Shown: positions 16,959 through 27,543, counted from the first letter of the stretch. The stretch: DNA of 64,000 nt from Buttiauxella massiliensis (GCF_902500225.1 NZ_LR722652.1:124001-188000); one strand, 5' to 3'. Translations and numbers: made by a program. The notes: generated from the letters alone by a model not told the origin.

Positions 16959-17516
16959 ATGTCCCTACGTAAAACCCTTGCGCTTGCCCTGCTGCTACTG
17001 CCACTTGCGGCATCGGCACATAACTTTGAGAAAAATCAGCGAGTCTCGCCTATTGGTATTACGGATAAAGGCGAGTTGATGCTCGACAATGATAAGTTTA
17101 GCTATAAAAACTGGAATAGCGCGCAGCTAGTGGGAAAAGTGCGAGTGCTGCAGCATATTGCTGGCCGCACGAGCGCAAAAGAGAAGAACGCCGGGCTGAT
17201 TGAAGCGATTAAGGCAGCCAAACTCCCGCATGACCGCTACCAGACAACGACTATCGTGAACACGGATGACGCGATTATGGGTACCGGAATGTTTGTGCGC
17301 AGCAGCCTTGAGAGCAATAAAAAGCAGTATCCGTGGTCGCAATTTATTGTCGATAGCAACGGCGTGGCGAAGAGTGCCTGGCAGTTGGAAGAAGCCAGTT
17401 CAGCGATTGTGGTGCTGGATAAACAAGGCCGCGTGCAGTTTGCTAAAGATGGCCCACTGACACAGGAAGAAGTGCAGCAGGTCATGAGCCTGCTGCGCGA
17501 ACTGTTGAGTAAATAG
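16959..17516 (+). CDS. ytfJ: YtfJ, periplasmic thioredoxin-like protein
   Basis: A 185-aa protein with an N-terminal signal peptide (MSLRKTLALALLLLPLAASA, cleavage after residue 20) and a YtfJ-family thioredoxin-fold domain (GKVRVLQHIAGRTSAKEKN). Function is unknown; the active-site CxxC of thioredoxins is absent. The start at 16959 is chosen for the signal peptide and the AGGAG site just upstream. It is convergent with cysQ, with only 4 bases between the stops. Confidence 0.95.
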   Translation: MSLRKTLALALLLLPLAASAHNFEKNQRVSPIGITDKGELMLDNDKFSYKNWNSAQLVGKVRVLQHIAGRTSAKEKNAGLIEAIKAAKLPHDRYQTTTIVNTDDAIMGTGMFVRSSLESNKKQYPWSQFIVDSNGVAKSAWQLEEASSAIVVLDKQGRVQFAKDGPLTQEEVQQVMSLLRELLSK

Positions 17517-17520
17517 TTGT

Positions 17521-18261
17521 TTAGTAAATAGAAACGCGGAAACCTGGGTTTAAGAATGACTCGCGTGGGGTATAGTCGAGAGACTTGCCCTGCCAGTCAT
17601 GAACGTGAGCACCTGCCGCGGCCGCCACAGCATGACCTGCTGCCGTGTCCCAAATGTTAGTTGGCCCGAAGCGTGGATAGAGCTGTGCCTGCCCCTCAGC
17701 CACCAGGCAAAACTTCAGCGATGAGCCGATAGACGTGGTCTGGTGTTCACCCAACTGGTGAAGATACTCTTTGAGTTCATCATCGCCATGTGAACGGCTT
17801 ATCACCACCAGAGGTGGGCGAGCATCACGCACGTGGATTTGGTTACGCACACCGTTTTCTTCTTTCCAGGCTTTGCCTTCTGCCGCGCTGTACATCACGT
17901 TCAGCACTGGCGCATACACTACCCCCAGCACCGCTTTGCCTTTTTCGATAAGCGCGATGTTGACCGTGAATTCCCCGTTACGCTTCAGAAACTCTTTGGT
18001 GCCGTCCAGCGGGTCCACAAGCCAGTAACGCCCCCAATTCTGACGGTTTTCCCAACTCTGCGGATCTTCTTCTGAAAGCACCGGAATGTCCGGCGTCAGT
18101 GTTTGCAGCCCTTGCAGGATAATGGTGTGAGCTGCGATATCCGCCGCAGTTACGGGTGAATCATCGGATTTTTGGGTCGCCTCTAGCGGCTTTTGCCCGT
18201 CATACACCTGCATGATGGCAGCTCCAGCCTCCCGAGCCAGTTGGCAAATTTTATCTAGCAT
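17521..18261 (-). CDS. cysQ: CysQ, 3'(2'),5'-bisphosphate nucleotidase
   Basis: A 246-aa Mg-dependent phosphatase of the inositol-monophosphatase superfamily that hydrolyses PAP/PAPS, keeping sulfate assimilation and small-RNA decay running. Metal-binding motifs visible: SEEDP (Glu64/Glu65), DPLDGT (Asp83, Asp86) and the C-terminal WDTAAGHAV. Start at [10 protein letters not shown], matching E. coli; a longer frame adds four residues. Divergent from cpdB, a related nucleotide phosphatase. Confidence 0.96.
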   Translation of the reverse strand: MLDKICQLAREAGAAIMQVYDGQKPLEATQKSDDSPVTAADIAAHTIILQGLQTLTPDIPVLSEEDPQSWENRQNWGRYWLVDPLDGTKEFLKRNGEFTVNIALIEKGKAVLGVVYAPVLNVMYSAAEGKAWKEENGVRNQIHVRDARPPLVVISRSHGDDELKEYLHQLGEHQTTSIGSSLKFCLVAEGQAQLYPRFGPTNIWDTAAGHAVAAAAGAHVHDWQGKSLDYTPRESFLNPGFRVSIY

Positions 18262-18449
18262 TCTCCACCTCATGTTGTGTCGTGCGATTAACCTGTTGTT
18301 TTACTTATATCTCATCACGCCTGGTTGCGCTATCTGTGAACCCATTCCGGTTTACTTCGCCCTTTTTCTGGCACACTTCACAAATCTGTAAGCAACAACG
18401 TTTATATACATAGCCTTTTGCGGCCTATCTCTAAAAAGGACCTTTTATC

Positions 18450-20381
18450 ATGATCAAGTTTAGCGCAACGATGCTGGCCATGCTGGTTGCTACCGGCGCT
18501 CATGCGGCAACCGTTGACCTCCGTATCCTGGAAACCAGCGATCTCCATAGCAATATGATGGACTTCGATTACTACAAAGATACCTCCACGGAAAAATTTG
18601 GACTGGTGCGTACGGCAAGTTTAATCAACGCCGCGCGCGGTGAAACGGTAAACAGCGTACTGGTCGATAACGGAGACCTGATTCAGGGCAGCCCGCTGGG
18701 CGATTACATGGCGGCAAAAGGCCTCAAAAAAGGCGATATCCACCCGGTTTATAAGGCGCTCAATACGTTGGATTACGCCGTGGGCAACCTGGGCAACCAC
18801 GAATTTAACTACGGCCTCGATTACCTGCATATGGCTCTATCGGGGGCCAAATTCCCGTATGTGAATGCCAACATTATTGATGCCAAAACCAATAAGCCAC
18901 TGTTCACACCTTACGTGATTAAAGAAACCGTGGTGAAAGACAAAGACGGCAAAGAGCAGACGCTGCGCATCGGTTATATCGGTTTTGTACCACCACAAAT
19001 CATGACGTGGGATAAAACTAATCTGGAAGGCAAAGTGACGGTGCAGGATATTACCGAAACGGCCCGCCATTATGTGCCTGAAATGCGCAAACAAGGGGCG
19101 GATTTAGTGGTGGTTATCGCCCACTCCGGCCTGTCGAGCGACCCATATCATGCGATGGCTGAGAACTCGGTTTATTACCTCAGCGAAGTGCCAGGCGTGG
19201 ATGCCATTCTGTTTGGCCACGCGCACGCCGTATTCCCAGGCAAAGACTTTGCCAATATCAAAGGTGTTGACCTCGAAAAAGGGACGCTTAACGGTATTCC
19301 GGCGGTGATGCCTGGCATGTGGGGCGACCATCTTGGCGTGGTTGATTTAGTGCTGAACAACGATAGCGGCGCATGGAAAGTTACCAGCAGCAAAGCGCAA
19401 GCGCGCCCAATTTATGACAGCGTGGCGAAGAAAGCCCTGGTGCCGGAAGATGCCAAACTGGTGGAAGTGATGAAGCACGATCACGATGCCACTCGCGAGT
19501 TCGTCAGCAAGCCAATCGGTAAATCTTCCGACAATATGTATAGCTACCTGGCGCTGGTGCAGGACGACCCGACAGTGCAGGTGGTGAATAACGCCCAACT
19601 GGCCTACGTTGAAAAATACATTCAGGGCGACCCGGACCTCGCGAACCTGCCGGTACTTTCCGCTGCCGCACCGTTTAAAGTTGGCGGGCGTAAGAATGAC
19701 CCGGCCAGTTTTGTCGAAGTGGAAAAAGGCCAGCTTACCTTCCGTAACGCCGCAGATTTGTATCTCTACCCGAACACACTGGTGGTGGTGAAAGCTAGCG
19801 GGAAAGAGGTCAAAGAGTGGCTGGAATGTTCTGCCGGGCAGTTTAACCAGATTGATGTAAACAGCACGAAACCCCAGTCGCTGATCAACTGGGACGGTTT
19901 CCGCACCTATAACTTTGATGTTATCGACGGCGTGGATTACCAGATTGATGTGTCACAACCGGCACGTTATGACGGCGAATGCCAGATGGTGAACCCGAAA
20001 GCCGAGCGTATCAAAGGGCTGACGTTCAAGGGCAAGCCAATCGACCCGAACGCGACGTTCCTGGTCGCAACCAATAACTACCGCGCCTACGGCGGTAAGT
20101 TTGCCGGAACTGGCGACAGCCATATTGCGTTTGCATCGCCAGACGAAAACCGCTCGGTGCTGGCGAACTGGATTACCGCAAGCAAAGAGATCCACCCGGC
20201 CGCTGATAACAACTGGCGCCTGGCGCCAATCCACAGCAATCAGAAATTAGATATTCGCTTTGAAACCTCACCGGGTGAAAAAGCGGCGGCATTTATCAAA
20301 GAGAAAGGCCAGTATCCGATGAAGAATGTGGGGACGGATGAAATCGGCTTTGCGATTTACCAGTTGGATTTAGGTAAGTAA
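18450..20381 (+). CDS. cpdB: CpdB, periplasmic 2',3'-cyclic-nucleotide 2'-phosphodiesterase / 3'-nucleotidase
   Basis: A 643-aa bifunctional periplasmic enzyme that converts external cyclic nucleotides and 3'-nucleotides to nucleosides. Signal peptide residues 1-19 (ends AHA). The metallophosphatase domain has ETSDLHSN (Asp31, His33), GNLGNHEF and GHAHAVFPG. The C-terminal 5'-nucleotidase domain carries [15 protein letters not shown]. Length is within a few residues of E. coli CpdB. Confidence 0.97.
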   Translation: MIKFSATMLAMLVATGAHAATVDLRILETSDLHSNMMDFDYYKDTSTEKFGLVRTASLINAARGETVNSVLVDNGDLIQGSPLGDYMAAKGLKKGDIHPVYKALNTLDYAVGNLGNHEFNYGLDYLHMALSGAKFPYVNANIIDAKTNKPLFTPYVIKETVVKDKDGKEQTLRIGYIGFVPPQIMTWDKTNLEGKVTVQDITETARHYVPEMRKQGADLVVVIAHSGLSSDPYHAMAENSVYYLSEVPGVDAILFGHAHAVFPGKDFANIKGVDLEKGTLNGIPAVMPGMWGDHLGVVDLVLNNDSGAWKVTSSKAQARPIYDSVAKKALVPEDAKLVEVMKHDHDATREFVSKPIGKSSDNMYSYLALVQDDPTVQVVNNAQLAYVEKYIQGDPDLANLPVLSAAAPFKVGGRKNDPASFVEVEKGQLTFRNAADLYLYPNTLVVVKASGKEVKEWLECSAGQFNQIDVNSTKPQSLINWDGFRTYNFDVIDGVDYQIDVSQPARYDGECQMVNPKAERIKGLTFKGKPIDPNATFLVATNNYRAYGGKFAGTGDSHIAFASPDENRSVLANWITASKEIHPAADNNWRLAPIHSNQKLDIRFETSPGEKAAAFIKEKGQYPMKNVGTDEIGFAIYQLDLGK

Positions 20382-20392
20382 TTTTCGTTCTT

Positions 20393-20462
20393 TTGTCGGA
20401 TGGATTAGCCTTAGCGACATCCACCCGCCTAGTGTTAGCGTTCCGCACGGGACGCTAACACT
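20393..20462. repeat. REP-like palindrome and hairpin between cpdB and ytfH
   Basis: GTCGGATGG...CATCCACC (20395-20424) resembles an enterobacterial REP unit. It is followed by an 11-bp perfect inverted repeat AGTGTTAGCGT (20431-20441) / ACGCTAACACT (20452-20462) that covers the ytfH stop codon. There is no T-run, so it is a transcript-stabilising or processing hairpin rather than a clear intrinsic terminator. Confidence 0.5.
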
Positions 20463-20824
20463 CTCGGCAAATTCCCCTCGATCCAGTCGGCAAGCCCCGC
20501 TACTTTCTCAGCAACTTCACAACCCAGCGGCGTCAAACTGTATTCCACATGCGGCGGCACAACCGGGTAGGATTTTCGATTTACAAAACCGTCGGCCTCA
20601 AGCCATTGCAGCGTTTGCGCGAGCATCTTTTCACTCACCCCGCCCATCTTACGGCGCAGGTCGCTGAACCGGTGAGTCCCACCCTGCAAGGCCACCAGAA
20701 TCAACACGCCCCAGCGGCTGGTGACGTGCTTTAACACATCTCGTGACGGGCACTGCTCAGCAAATAAATTGCCATCACGCATTTGCTCAGTTAACGACAG
20801 CGGACGGATTTCAATCTCATTCAT
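20435..20824 (-). CDS. ytfH: YtfH, HxlR-family transcriptional regulator
   Basis: A 129-aa winged-helix protein of the HxlR family (LFAEQCPSRDVLKHVTSRWGVLILVAL ... GVSEKMLAQTLQWLEADGFVNR). One cysteine is visible in FAEQCPS, the residue used for redox sensing in homologues such as QorR/YodB. In related genomes it is divergent from qorB, whose expression it probably controls. Here a 24-kb transposon separates the two. Confidence 0.92.
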   Translation of the reverse strand: MNEIEIRPLSLTEQMRDGNLFAEQCPSRDVLKHVTSRWGVLILVALQGGTHRFSDLRRKMGGVSEKMLAQTLQWLEADGFVNRKSYPVVPPHVEYSLTPLGCEVAEKVAGLADWIEGNLPRVLASRAER

Positions 20825-20847
20825 TTCATACTTACCTTTTTGTGCGT

Positions 20848-20864
20848 ACTTACTTTAAGTTAGT
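20848..20864. promoter_or_regulatory. Candidate YtfH operator
   Basis: ACTTACTTTAAGTTAGT is a near-perfect palindrome (two mismatched positions), 24 bases upstream of the ytfH start. It resembles the ACT...AGT palindromes bound by HxlR proteins. It stayed with ytfH when the transposon inserted. Confidence 0.5.
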
Positions 20865-20905
20865 GCCGGTGATAGTGTGGCACAACTTAACCAGAAACCC
20901 ACAGG

Positions 20906-20983
20906 TGTGATGTGACAATAAAGTTGTATATTAGACGCTAAAGTTGTAACTCTAAGCTCGAAAAATGACATCAAAGTTGTATA
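20906..20983. repeat. Left end with three TnsB-type binding sites
   Basis: Terminal TGT at 20906. Direct repeats: TGACAATAAAGTTGTATA (20913-20930), AGACGCTAAAGTTGTAAC (20933-20950) and TGACATCAAAGTTGTATA (20966-20983). The third contains TATACT (20980-20985), which could serve as a -10 for tnsA, so TnsB binding may also repress its own operon (inference). Confidence 0.85.
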
Positions 20984-21047
20984 CTTAAATTTAGGTTAAG
21001 TTAACTGAAAGCAGCATACGGCGGGTTCATTTAGTGGCACATTTATC

Positions 21048-21878
21048 ATGAGCAGAGGAAGAAAATTTAACTCCTACCAGAACTACGAACAAGCTCTAGG
21101 TCAGGGAGTTGGGTTAGGGCATTTCCAAGAATACCAACCCTGGCTAAGGGTCCAGGATGTACCATCTTACGGTAATCGCTCTGTGATTTTTGGCCTGAAA
21201 ACCATGCGCAAACACCACTTCATGTCTTCTATAGAAAGTGATTTCTTCTATCAGGCTGAGTTTAATGAATCGGTGGCTGATATTCGTGAGCAATTCCCCC
21301 TCTTACCCCTTACCCTCACAGAACGGATTGCCAATCACATTGGGGTAAAACATCCTACAATCAAAGGCATAAAAGGCCCTGCCGCGCTGCATGTCATGAC
21401 AACCGATTTTCTTCTGACGATTAAAAATGCTAATGGGGATATAAAATACAAGGCATTTGCAGTAAAACCCGATGGCATTCCTTCACTCCGGGTCGCTGAA
21501 AAGTTAGAAATCGAGCATCTGTTTTGGGCATTACACGACATCGAATTTAAAATCTATACAGGCTCAGAATTAAATAAAAATGTGAGTAAAAATATCGCAT
21601 GGGCAACATCCGCAATCCGGATGGATGCTTCACCCTTTGAACATTTACCCTGCCACGAGGTTGTATCGATATTGCAACCCGTCGACTATTCTGTCGACGA
21701 ACTTTGTTCATACCTTGCTCAAACGTTCCATCTCGAATGCTGTGAGATTATGACCATAATACAGGTAGCCATCGCCAAAAAATTCATTCAGGTTGATTTA
21801 ACTAATCCGATACTCGAGGTCGGTGTCCTGCGTGTTCTGAGTAACACCCACTACCAGAAGGTGGCAGAACAATGGTGA
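21048..21878 (+). CDS. tnsA: TnsA-like transposon endonuclease
   Basis: A 276-aa protein matching Tn7 TnsA in length and layout. TnsA is a restriction-like endonuclease that cuts the 5' transposon ends, so that the element moves by cut-and-paste. Catalytic residues by alignment from memory: Glu63 (SSIESDFF), Asp120 (VMTTDFLLTI) and Lys140 (FAVKPDG). The C-terminal winged-helix part contacts TnsB/TnsC. The gene overlaps tnsB by 7 bases. Confidence 0.93.
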   Translation: MSRGRKFNSYQNYEQALGQGVGLGHFQEYQPWLRVQDVPSYGNRSVIFGLKTMRKHHFMSSIESDFFYQAEFNESVADIREQFPLLPLTLTERIANHIGVKHPTIKGIKGPAALHVMTTDFLLTIKNANGDIKYKAFAVKPDGIPSLRVAEKLEIEHLFWALHDIEFKIYTGSELNKNVSKNIAWATSAIRMDASPFEHLPCHEVVSILQPVDYSVDELCSYLAQTFHLECCEIMTIIQVAIAKKFIQVDLTNPILEVGVLRVLSNTHYQKVAEQW

Positions 21879-24004
21879 TAATAAAAAATAGTGTCTGGGA
21901 AATCAGTGATACTGATGACCTAAAAAATGGCTTGTACAGAGTCCTCGATCTCAATGCCGATCTGGATGTCGTTATTCTTTTTGAACTCCAGGATAAGCGA
22001 ATAAGCAAACCATTCGGTTTCTCACTTCGGCGCTTCGATCTTATGGTCAGGACACGTACTGCTGTTCATTACAGCTATGCTCTTCCGGTATATATGCTGG
22101 TTGATGAGGAACATATAAATAAGAAAAGCAAAAATAAGCGTAATGAAAATTACCAGCTCATTCGGCCTCTAATTAATGACAGGGACTTTCTCTTTGACTA
22201 CGCATTGTCACTGCGTTCTCCAGCATTATCTCGGTATGCGTCACGTGTGGGTGTTAATTCACAGCATATCAGGCTCCTGTTGACGCACTACTGGCGGTAT
22301 GGTCAAAATATTTATGGGTTACTGCCTGCTTATCCCCACAGCGGCGCACCTGGAAAGGAACGAAAAACCAATGCAGTACCGCTTGGTAAAAATAAGAAAA
22401 ATCGAGTCCTCCCGATGCAACGGGCCAGTACCTTCATATTGAAAGATAGTGATAAAAAGAACATCATTAAATCACTCAAAAAACACAATCTGAAAGTCGG
22501 GGGGTTATCGCTCGCCCGAACGTACAGAGTGTTCCTGATGGATTTTTTCCGCGATGAGATCGAGCTTGCCGAACAGGAAAAAAGGGCTGCCTGTGTCCCT
22601 TCACTTAGACAATTTAGATACTGGGGCGAAAAACTCGTTCCCGGAAGGGAAACGATTCGCGCAAAAACCACGGAATCAAATTTTTTACTCAACCAACGTG
22701 CCCACCAGGGTTCTGCTGCGGATACCCGCACGCTCGCAGGCGATGCTTTCGAAATTGACGCCACCGTTGCCGATGTCCATCTCGTTTCAAGTCTGAATAA
22801 AAAAAATGTCATTGGCCGGCCGACCGTATATACCGTTGTTGACCGGGCAACCAGAATGATTACTGGCGTACATGTATCGCTCTACCACGCGTCATGGAGA
22901 GCGGCCCGGCAGGCTCTGGCAAACTGTTTTATGCCCAAGAAACATTTCTGCAAACTATTCGGGCTTTCAATCACTGAGAGGGAATGGCCCTGTTCACATG
23001 TTCCGATGAAACTGGTATGCGACAACGGAGAAATGATAGGTCTGAAGCCTCAGAATGTTGTTACTCCGATGACAACTCTTGAATTTGCGCCCAGCTACAG
23101 AGCAGACAGGAAAAGTATTGTCGAGAGGCGATTTGGTATTTTAAATGAAGAGACCATACATTCTCTCCTGGGCTCTACCCGGGGAGGATATATTGTTAAA
23201 GGCGAGCCGTCACCAACGTCGAGAGCCTGTTTGACGCTGCAGGAAGTAACGAAGTCCATTATTCTCGCCATCCTCGAACATAACCAGTCGATTTTCAAAG
23301 AGCTGGCCTATATAAATCCACTCCTGATTGAACATGATCTTAAAATGTCGCCACTCAATAGCTGGCAAATTAGTCTGGAAAAAAGCAGATTCAGCGCCCG
23401 GACAATCAGAGAAGATGAAGTCATTTCCAGGCTTCTGCCTCCTGAGCGAGTCAGTATTACTTCCGGTGGGTTAAAATATAACAACCTCTATTATGAGTGT
23501 GAGGACGACCTGGCCTCCGCCGCACGCGTTTTTGGACAATCAAGTTGCGAAGCCCGCATAGATGATAACTGTGTTGACTATATCTATGTTCGCCTAGATA
23601 AAAACAAACCCTTCACGAGGCATCGCCTCCTGGAGAAACGTAACATATTTAAAGGGTTGCCTCACCTTGAGGCTGATGTTCTGGCTGACTGGGTTGACCT
23701 GTATACTGAAAAGTCCCCCGTAGCCATAGCCTCGTTTGCTGCGAAGGGCTTCTCCGAAACATTACACGAAACAGGCCTGCTAAGGCTCAGTACTCTGAAA
23801 AAACACAATAGAACCCGGACCAGGAATATAATTGATAACAGGAAAGAGGAACTACTGAACTCTACCGGTATCTCCGAACAAAAACCCCGGTTACTTCCCC
23901 ATTTCTCAGCAGAAAATGTCCCCCTCCTCCCTGGGCCAGAAGAAAAGGAAAAATGGTTGGCAACAAAAAATACGCGAGAAGACCAACAGGGAGATAAAAA
24001 ATGA
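21872..24004 (+). CDS. tnsB: TnsB-like DDE transposase
   Basis: A 710-aa Mu/Tn7-type transposase that binds the repeats in the ends and joins 3' ends to target DNA. Catalytic triad: Asp296 (FEIDATVADVHLV), Asp384 (MKLVCDNGEMIG) and Glu418 (SIVERRFGILNEE); the 88- and 34-residue spacings fit Tn7 TnsB. N-terminal helix-turn-helix DNA-binding regions and the C-terminal Mu-type domain are at the expected places. It overlaps tnsA and tnsC, suggesting translational coupling. Intact, so probably active. Confidence 0.95.
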   Translation: MVIIKNSVWEISDTDDLKNGLYRVLDLNADLDVVILFELQDKRISKPFGFSLRRFDLMVRTRTAVHYSYALPVYMLVDEEHINKKSKNKRNENYQLIRPLINDRDFLFDYALSLRSPALSRYASRVGVNSQHIRLLLTHYWRYGQNIYGLLPAYPHSGAPGKERKTNAVPLGKNKKNRVLPMQRASTFILKDSDKKNIIKSLKKHNLKVGGLSLARTYRVFLMDFFRDEIELAEQEKRAACVPSLRQFRYWGEKLVPGRETIRAKTTESNFLLNQRAHQGSAADTRTLAGDAFEIDATVADVHLVSSLNKKNVIGRPTVYTVVDRATRMITGVHVSLYHASWRAARQALANCFMPKKHFCKLFGLSITEREWPCSHVPMKLVCDNGEMIGLKPQNVVTPMTTLEFAPSYRADRKSIVERRFGILNEETIHSLLGSTRGGYIVKGEPSPTSRACLTLQEVTKSIILAILEHNQSIFKELAYINPLLIEHDLKMSPLNSWQISLEKSRFSARTIREDEVISRLLPPERVSITSGGLKYNNLYYECEDDLASAARVFGQSSCEARIDDNCVDYIYVRLDKNKPFTRHRLLEKRNIFKGLPHLEADVLADWVDLYTEKSPVAIASFAAKGFSETLHETGLLRLSTLKKHNRTRTRNIIDNRKEELLNSTGISEQKPRLLPHFSAENVPLLPGPEEKEKWLATKNTREDQQGDKK

Positions 24005-25440
24005 AGAAAGTTATTGCACGTTACACTGAAGCAATACTCCCGGAACATCGGGGAAACCCGCTCATTGAGGCATTACCGCCCCTCCTGGAGGAATCAGAGA
24101 TCCTGTTAGCTCTCAGCCATTTCCCTCCACTCGATGAGCATATCAGGAAGAGTAATTCTGCAGCAGTGAGAGGACAATACGTGGATCGCATCAAAAATTT
24201 TCGGTGCCCACAGACATGTTACGTTGAATGCTATAAGTATCTGGTCCGAATAATCAGGGATAGTTACGCCTCAAGAAATCCTCTCAAAAGTAGTACGCAA
24301 CAATATCTTCACTACTATGGTGATGAAAGACCAGCAATTGAACCTCAGGATGGCTATTTCCATCCAAGCGCCGATACAATGACAATTGTTGGTATAAGTG
24401 GTTCCGGGAAAACCACCATGCTAGAACAGGTTCTTGGCTATTTCCCGCAAGTCATTGAACATAAAAAATACAAAAACTCTTTTCCAAGAGTTTCTAATCA
24501 GGTCATTTGGCTAAAAGTTAACTGCCCCTATAATGCCAGCGTCCGTGATCTCTGCGAATCTATCCTCGCTATGCTTGATGATGCTTTGGGCATAGATGCG
24601 ACAATACCGGCAAGCAGAAATGGTTCACTGGCACGCCAGATCGCTCAAAAAATAAAATCTTCGTTTCTTGGCGTACTGGTCATTGATGAAATGCAAAGAC
24701 TTAAATTCTCACGAACAGGGGGCGAAGCTACCCTGATTGATTTCCTGCATGAAATTGTCGACTCATTGGGGGTTTCACTGGTGTTCTGTGGCAATCATCC
24801 ATTCGAAGAAACTCTCTCTAAAAAACTCAGAATTGCAAGAAGGGCTGAATCTGGGGGGTACATGAAAATATCCGCGCCAGGGTACAACACCTCGGATTGG
24901 CAATCATTTATTAATTATCTATGGCCACTTCAATGGACTAACATAGAAACAGCATTGACTCAGGAGCTGAACGAGGAAATTTTCTTACTTTCTAAAGGCA
25001 ACATCGCAATTGCACAATCAATTTATAGAAGAGCACAAATGATGGTGATTGGAAGTGGGAATGAGGTCATCAACAAAGCGGTATTGCGAGCAGCATTGCC
25101 ACCTCTATCGGGCTATTCTGAGGAATTTATTAGTACTCAACGCCCTTACACTAGATCTTCAAGTGCAACGATCACAGCTGAAACGGATAACTCAGAAAAT
25201 ATACCCAGTAAAATTATAAATAATTATAAAAAAACATATCCCACACTGATTGCAGGTGATTTGAGTCGTCCTCAGCATGCTGAGTTCTTTGATAAGACAA
25301 TGAACGTGCTCAAAACATTTGAGGATAAAATATCCCTAATCGAATATAGTCAGGCATTTCAAACTCTTGCCATTGAACAGGAAAGCTTTTCGCGCTTATC
25401 AGCTTACGGATTACTATGTACCGACCCCTTATTGGAGTAA
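24001..25440 (+). CDS. tnsC: TnsC-like AAA+ transposition regulator
   Basis: A 479-aa AAA+ ATPase that links the target-choosing protein to the transposase. Walker A is GISGSGKTT (131-139); Walker B is LGVLVIDE (223-230), followed by MQRLKF as in Tn7 TnsC. It is shorter than Tn7 TnsC (about 555 aa). The C-terminal ~70 residues after the AAA+ domain are low in recognisable motifs. It overlaps tnsB by 4 bases (ATGA). Confidence 0.93.
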   Translation: MKKVIARYTEAILPEHRGNPLIEALPPLLEESEILLALSHFPPLDEHIRKSNSAAVRGQYVDRIKNFRCPQTCYVECYKYLVRIIRDSYASRNPLKSSTQQYLHYYGDERPAIEPQDGYFHPSADTMTIVGISGSGKTTMLEQVLGYFPQVIEHKKYKNSFPRVSNQVIWLKVNCPYNASVRDLCESILAMLDDALGIDATIPASRNGSLARQIAQKIKSSFLGVLVIDEMQRLKFSRTGGEATLIDFLHEIVDSLGVSLVFCGNHPFEETLSKKLRIARRAESGGYMKISAPGYNTSDWQSFINYLWPLQWTNIETALTQELNEEIFLLSKGNIAIAQSIYRRAQMMVIGSGNEVINKAVLRAALPPLSGYSEEFISTQRPYTRSSSATITAETDNSENIPSKIINNYKKTYPTLIAGDLSRPQHAEFFDKTMNVLKTFEDKISLIEYSQAFQTLAIEQESFSRLSAYGLLCTDPLLE

Positions 25441-25483
25441 ATGCTATAATCATTCTATACTCAACTTGCAACTGTGGTATCCT

Positions 25484-26332
25484 ATGTTGCTTCTGCCCCC
25501 CTTTCCTGATGAAACACTATACAGCCGCTGCGTGAGAACTCGAGAAGTTTATGGCATGTCAGCGGAGCAGTTTTTTTGCGTTTTTTTTAAAAATACAGCA
25601 CATTCTGTTCATCCTTACTTAAATACATCACTGAATATTTTATCTGAGAGTACATCAGAATCGGCCTATGAATTATTGTCATGGCAAACGCTTATTCCAC
25701 TTTATGCATGGGCGTTACAAGAATTTAACCCTGAACTTCAAGACCTGGATATTTCGGCCTTTAAATTACAAACTATCTGTAGCTTATTAAACTTTGCTGA
25801 ACATCATCCTGCAATATTAAAGCACTGCCCTGTTTGCACATATCATGACGTTAAGAAATTTGGCGTTGCATACTGGCACCGGCAGCATCAAATATTTGGT
25901 ATCACATCCTGCAATCATCATCAGGTCAGACTAAATCATTTAACACGCCCCAGACTATCAGATATCAGACATCATTTATCTCAATACAAAAAAGGACAGG
26001 TATCATTAAGTACCGAAAACGACTTTAAGTTTGCACGCTTTACTTCGCATTTATTTGATGACATATGTAAATCACTACCTGATTTTAAAAACCGTCGAAG
26101 CTCATCTCTTGTTAAAACCTTAGAGCAGCACACTCATATAATAAATGACCAATCTATACTCATAGAGCTATATAAAATTACAAAAAAACTGGACCACAAA
26201 GAAATAAACTTATTCCCGACTCAGGAAAACCACAATGATTACTGGAAGACCTTGTTTTACAGGACATCTACACAATCTCCTTCCAAATATCTTATTTTAT
26301 TATATTGTCTCAATCAGCTCAGCATCAAATAG
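25484..26332 (+). CDS. tniQ: TniQ/TnsD-family target-site protein 1 (short form)
   Basis: A 282-aa TniQ-family protein, 43 bases after tnsC. The start at MLLLPPFPDETLYSRCVR is chosen because the PDETLYSR motif opens nearly all TniQ proteins; the longer frame would run back into tnsC. Zinc-finger ligands: Cys115, Cys118, Cys143 and His145/146, around the family WHRQHQIFG motif (Trp131-His132). Tn7 TnsD is about 508 aa, so the C-terminal DNA-reading region is largely missing. The gene is markedly AT-rich. It likely couples TnsC to a target. Confidence 0.88.
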   Translation: MLLLPPFPDETLYSRCVRTREVYGMSAEQFFCVFFKNTAHSVHPYLNTSLNILSESTSESAYELLSWQTLIPLYAWALQEFNPELQDLDISAFKLQTICSLLNFAEHHPAILKHCPVCTYHDVKKFGVAYWHRQHQIFGITSCNHHQVRLNHLTRPRLSDIRHHLSQYKKGQVSLSTENDFKFARFTSHLFDDICKSLPDFKNRRSSSLVKTLEQHTHIINDQSILIELYKITKKLDHKEINLFPTQENHNDYWKTLFYRTSTQSPSKYLILLYCLNQLSIK

Positions 26333-26547
26333 GATTAGAAGTTCGCACTCGATAAAGCCAATCACAGAACCACTTCGGCCAGAATAAATCAACCAACACT
26401 TACGTCAGATTTTTTTAGACAGTAAAATTTCATTAAAAATATTTAAACTGCAATTTCTTTGTAGTAAGGACTTACCTTCAACTTCTGTTCTTATTCGTTT
26501 CTCTTTTTGTTATAATATATACTATATCTTCCATAAAAGGTCTTAGT

Positions 26548-27543
26548 ATGTTAACCAGATTACGTTACCTACCAGACGAAACCTTGCACAGTTTCATCTT
26601 TAGAGTTTGCTTAGTTAACGGTGATGAAAATTTCGCAGACGTTACTGACCTGCATGTGCAGTGGAAAGAAAAACTGCGATTAAATGTAAAGATAATGAAA
26701 TACTTTACTCAATATAGTGATAATAACTTCCTTACTTTAATGAGAAACTCCTGGCAAGCCAGAAAAAAAGTTGCAATATTCGACAATCCGATAGAGTACA
26801 TGTCAGAAATAAAATACCTCCTTAGAAGACAAGATTCTCGCAGAGGTCATGGACATAACCACCAACTAAAGTACTGCATCGACTGCATCAGAGAATCTAT
26901 TAATACAAATGGATTCGGTTATTTTAAATCATCATGGCACTATAGGTTTGCTGAATATTGTTTTATTCATGACATCCCTTTAACTCACTACAAAAAACAT
27001 GGTTCTCTACAAAACCATGAAATATTAAAAACAATCATTAGTGGGGAGCATCCTGTGGGTTGCTATAGTATACTGCTCAACTATAGACCTTTAAAAGAGC
27101 GACAGCCATCATTAACGGATACAGGCACACTTGTAGAGAGGACATTGCCATATGATCATAGTGAGTTCATTTTTGTTTCAGCCTGTTTAAGAGCAGAAAT
27201 TGAAAATTTCATACGCACACATCCTAATGACCTTCCCAAAATGGCATTGATAAGTGATACCTTTAACAAAACAACAATTAGGAAGCCTTACAATGAATCG
27301 TATTTATTTAAAAATTACATCTTATCAAAAATACTGAGATGTTTTTTCGAGGAAAACTTCCAACCGTTTATGACTTTTTGGAAAGAGAATACTTCAAAAA
27401 CAGTTTTATATTGTGGCGTTGTTAAACCCACAGATGTAATTGAATATATATACATCTATCAAAACACTGAAAAATGTAATATGTGTAAACATTTATCCTG
27501 CCCGATGAAGACCCACTTAATTAATTACACGTCGACATACTGA
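26548..27543 (+). CDS. TniQ/TnsD-family target-site protein 2
   Basis: A 331-aa protein that again opens with LTRLRYLPDETLHSFIFRV and has a zinc ribbon at Cys110, Cys113, Cys138 and His141 around SSWHYRFAEYCFIH. A further Cys cluster lies near the C-terminus (NMCKHLSC). It is divergent in sequence from the first TniQ. A 215-bp AT-rich gap suggests its own promoter. Two TniQ proteins are known where one gives homing to a fixed site and the other another pathway; which does what here is unknown. Confidence 0.8.
   Translation: MLTRLRYLPDETLHSFIFRVCLVNGDENFADVTDLHVQWKEKLRLNVKIMKYFTQYSDNNFLTLMRNSWQARKKVAIFDNPIEYMSEIKYLLRRQDSRRGHGHNHQLKYCIDCIRESINTNGFGYFKSSWHYRFAEYCFIHDIPLTHYKKHGSLQNHEILKTIISGEHPVGCYSILLNYRPLKERQPSLTDTGTLVERTLPYDHSEFIFVSACLRAEIENFIRTHPNDLPKMALISDTFNKTTIRKPYNESYLFKNYILSKILRCFFEENFQPFMTFWKENTSKTVLYCGVVKPTDVIEYIYIYQNTEKCNMCKHLSCPMKTHLINYTSTY

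Noticed and set aside
25367-25483. Longer start for the first TniQ gene
   Set aside because: It would overlap tnsC in another frame and precede the PDETLYSR motif with unrelated residues.
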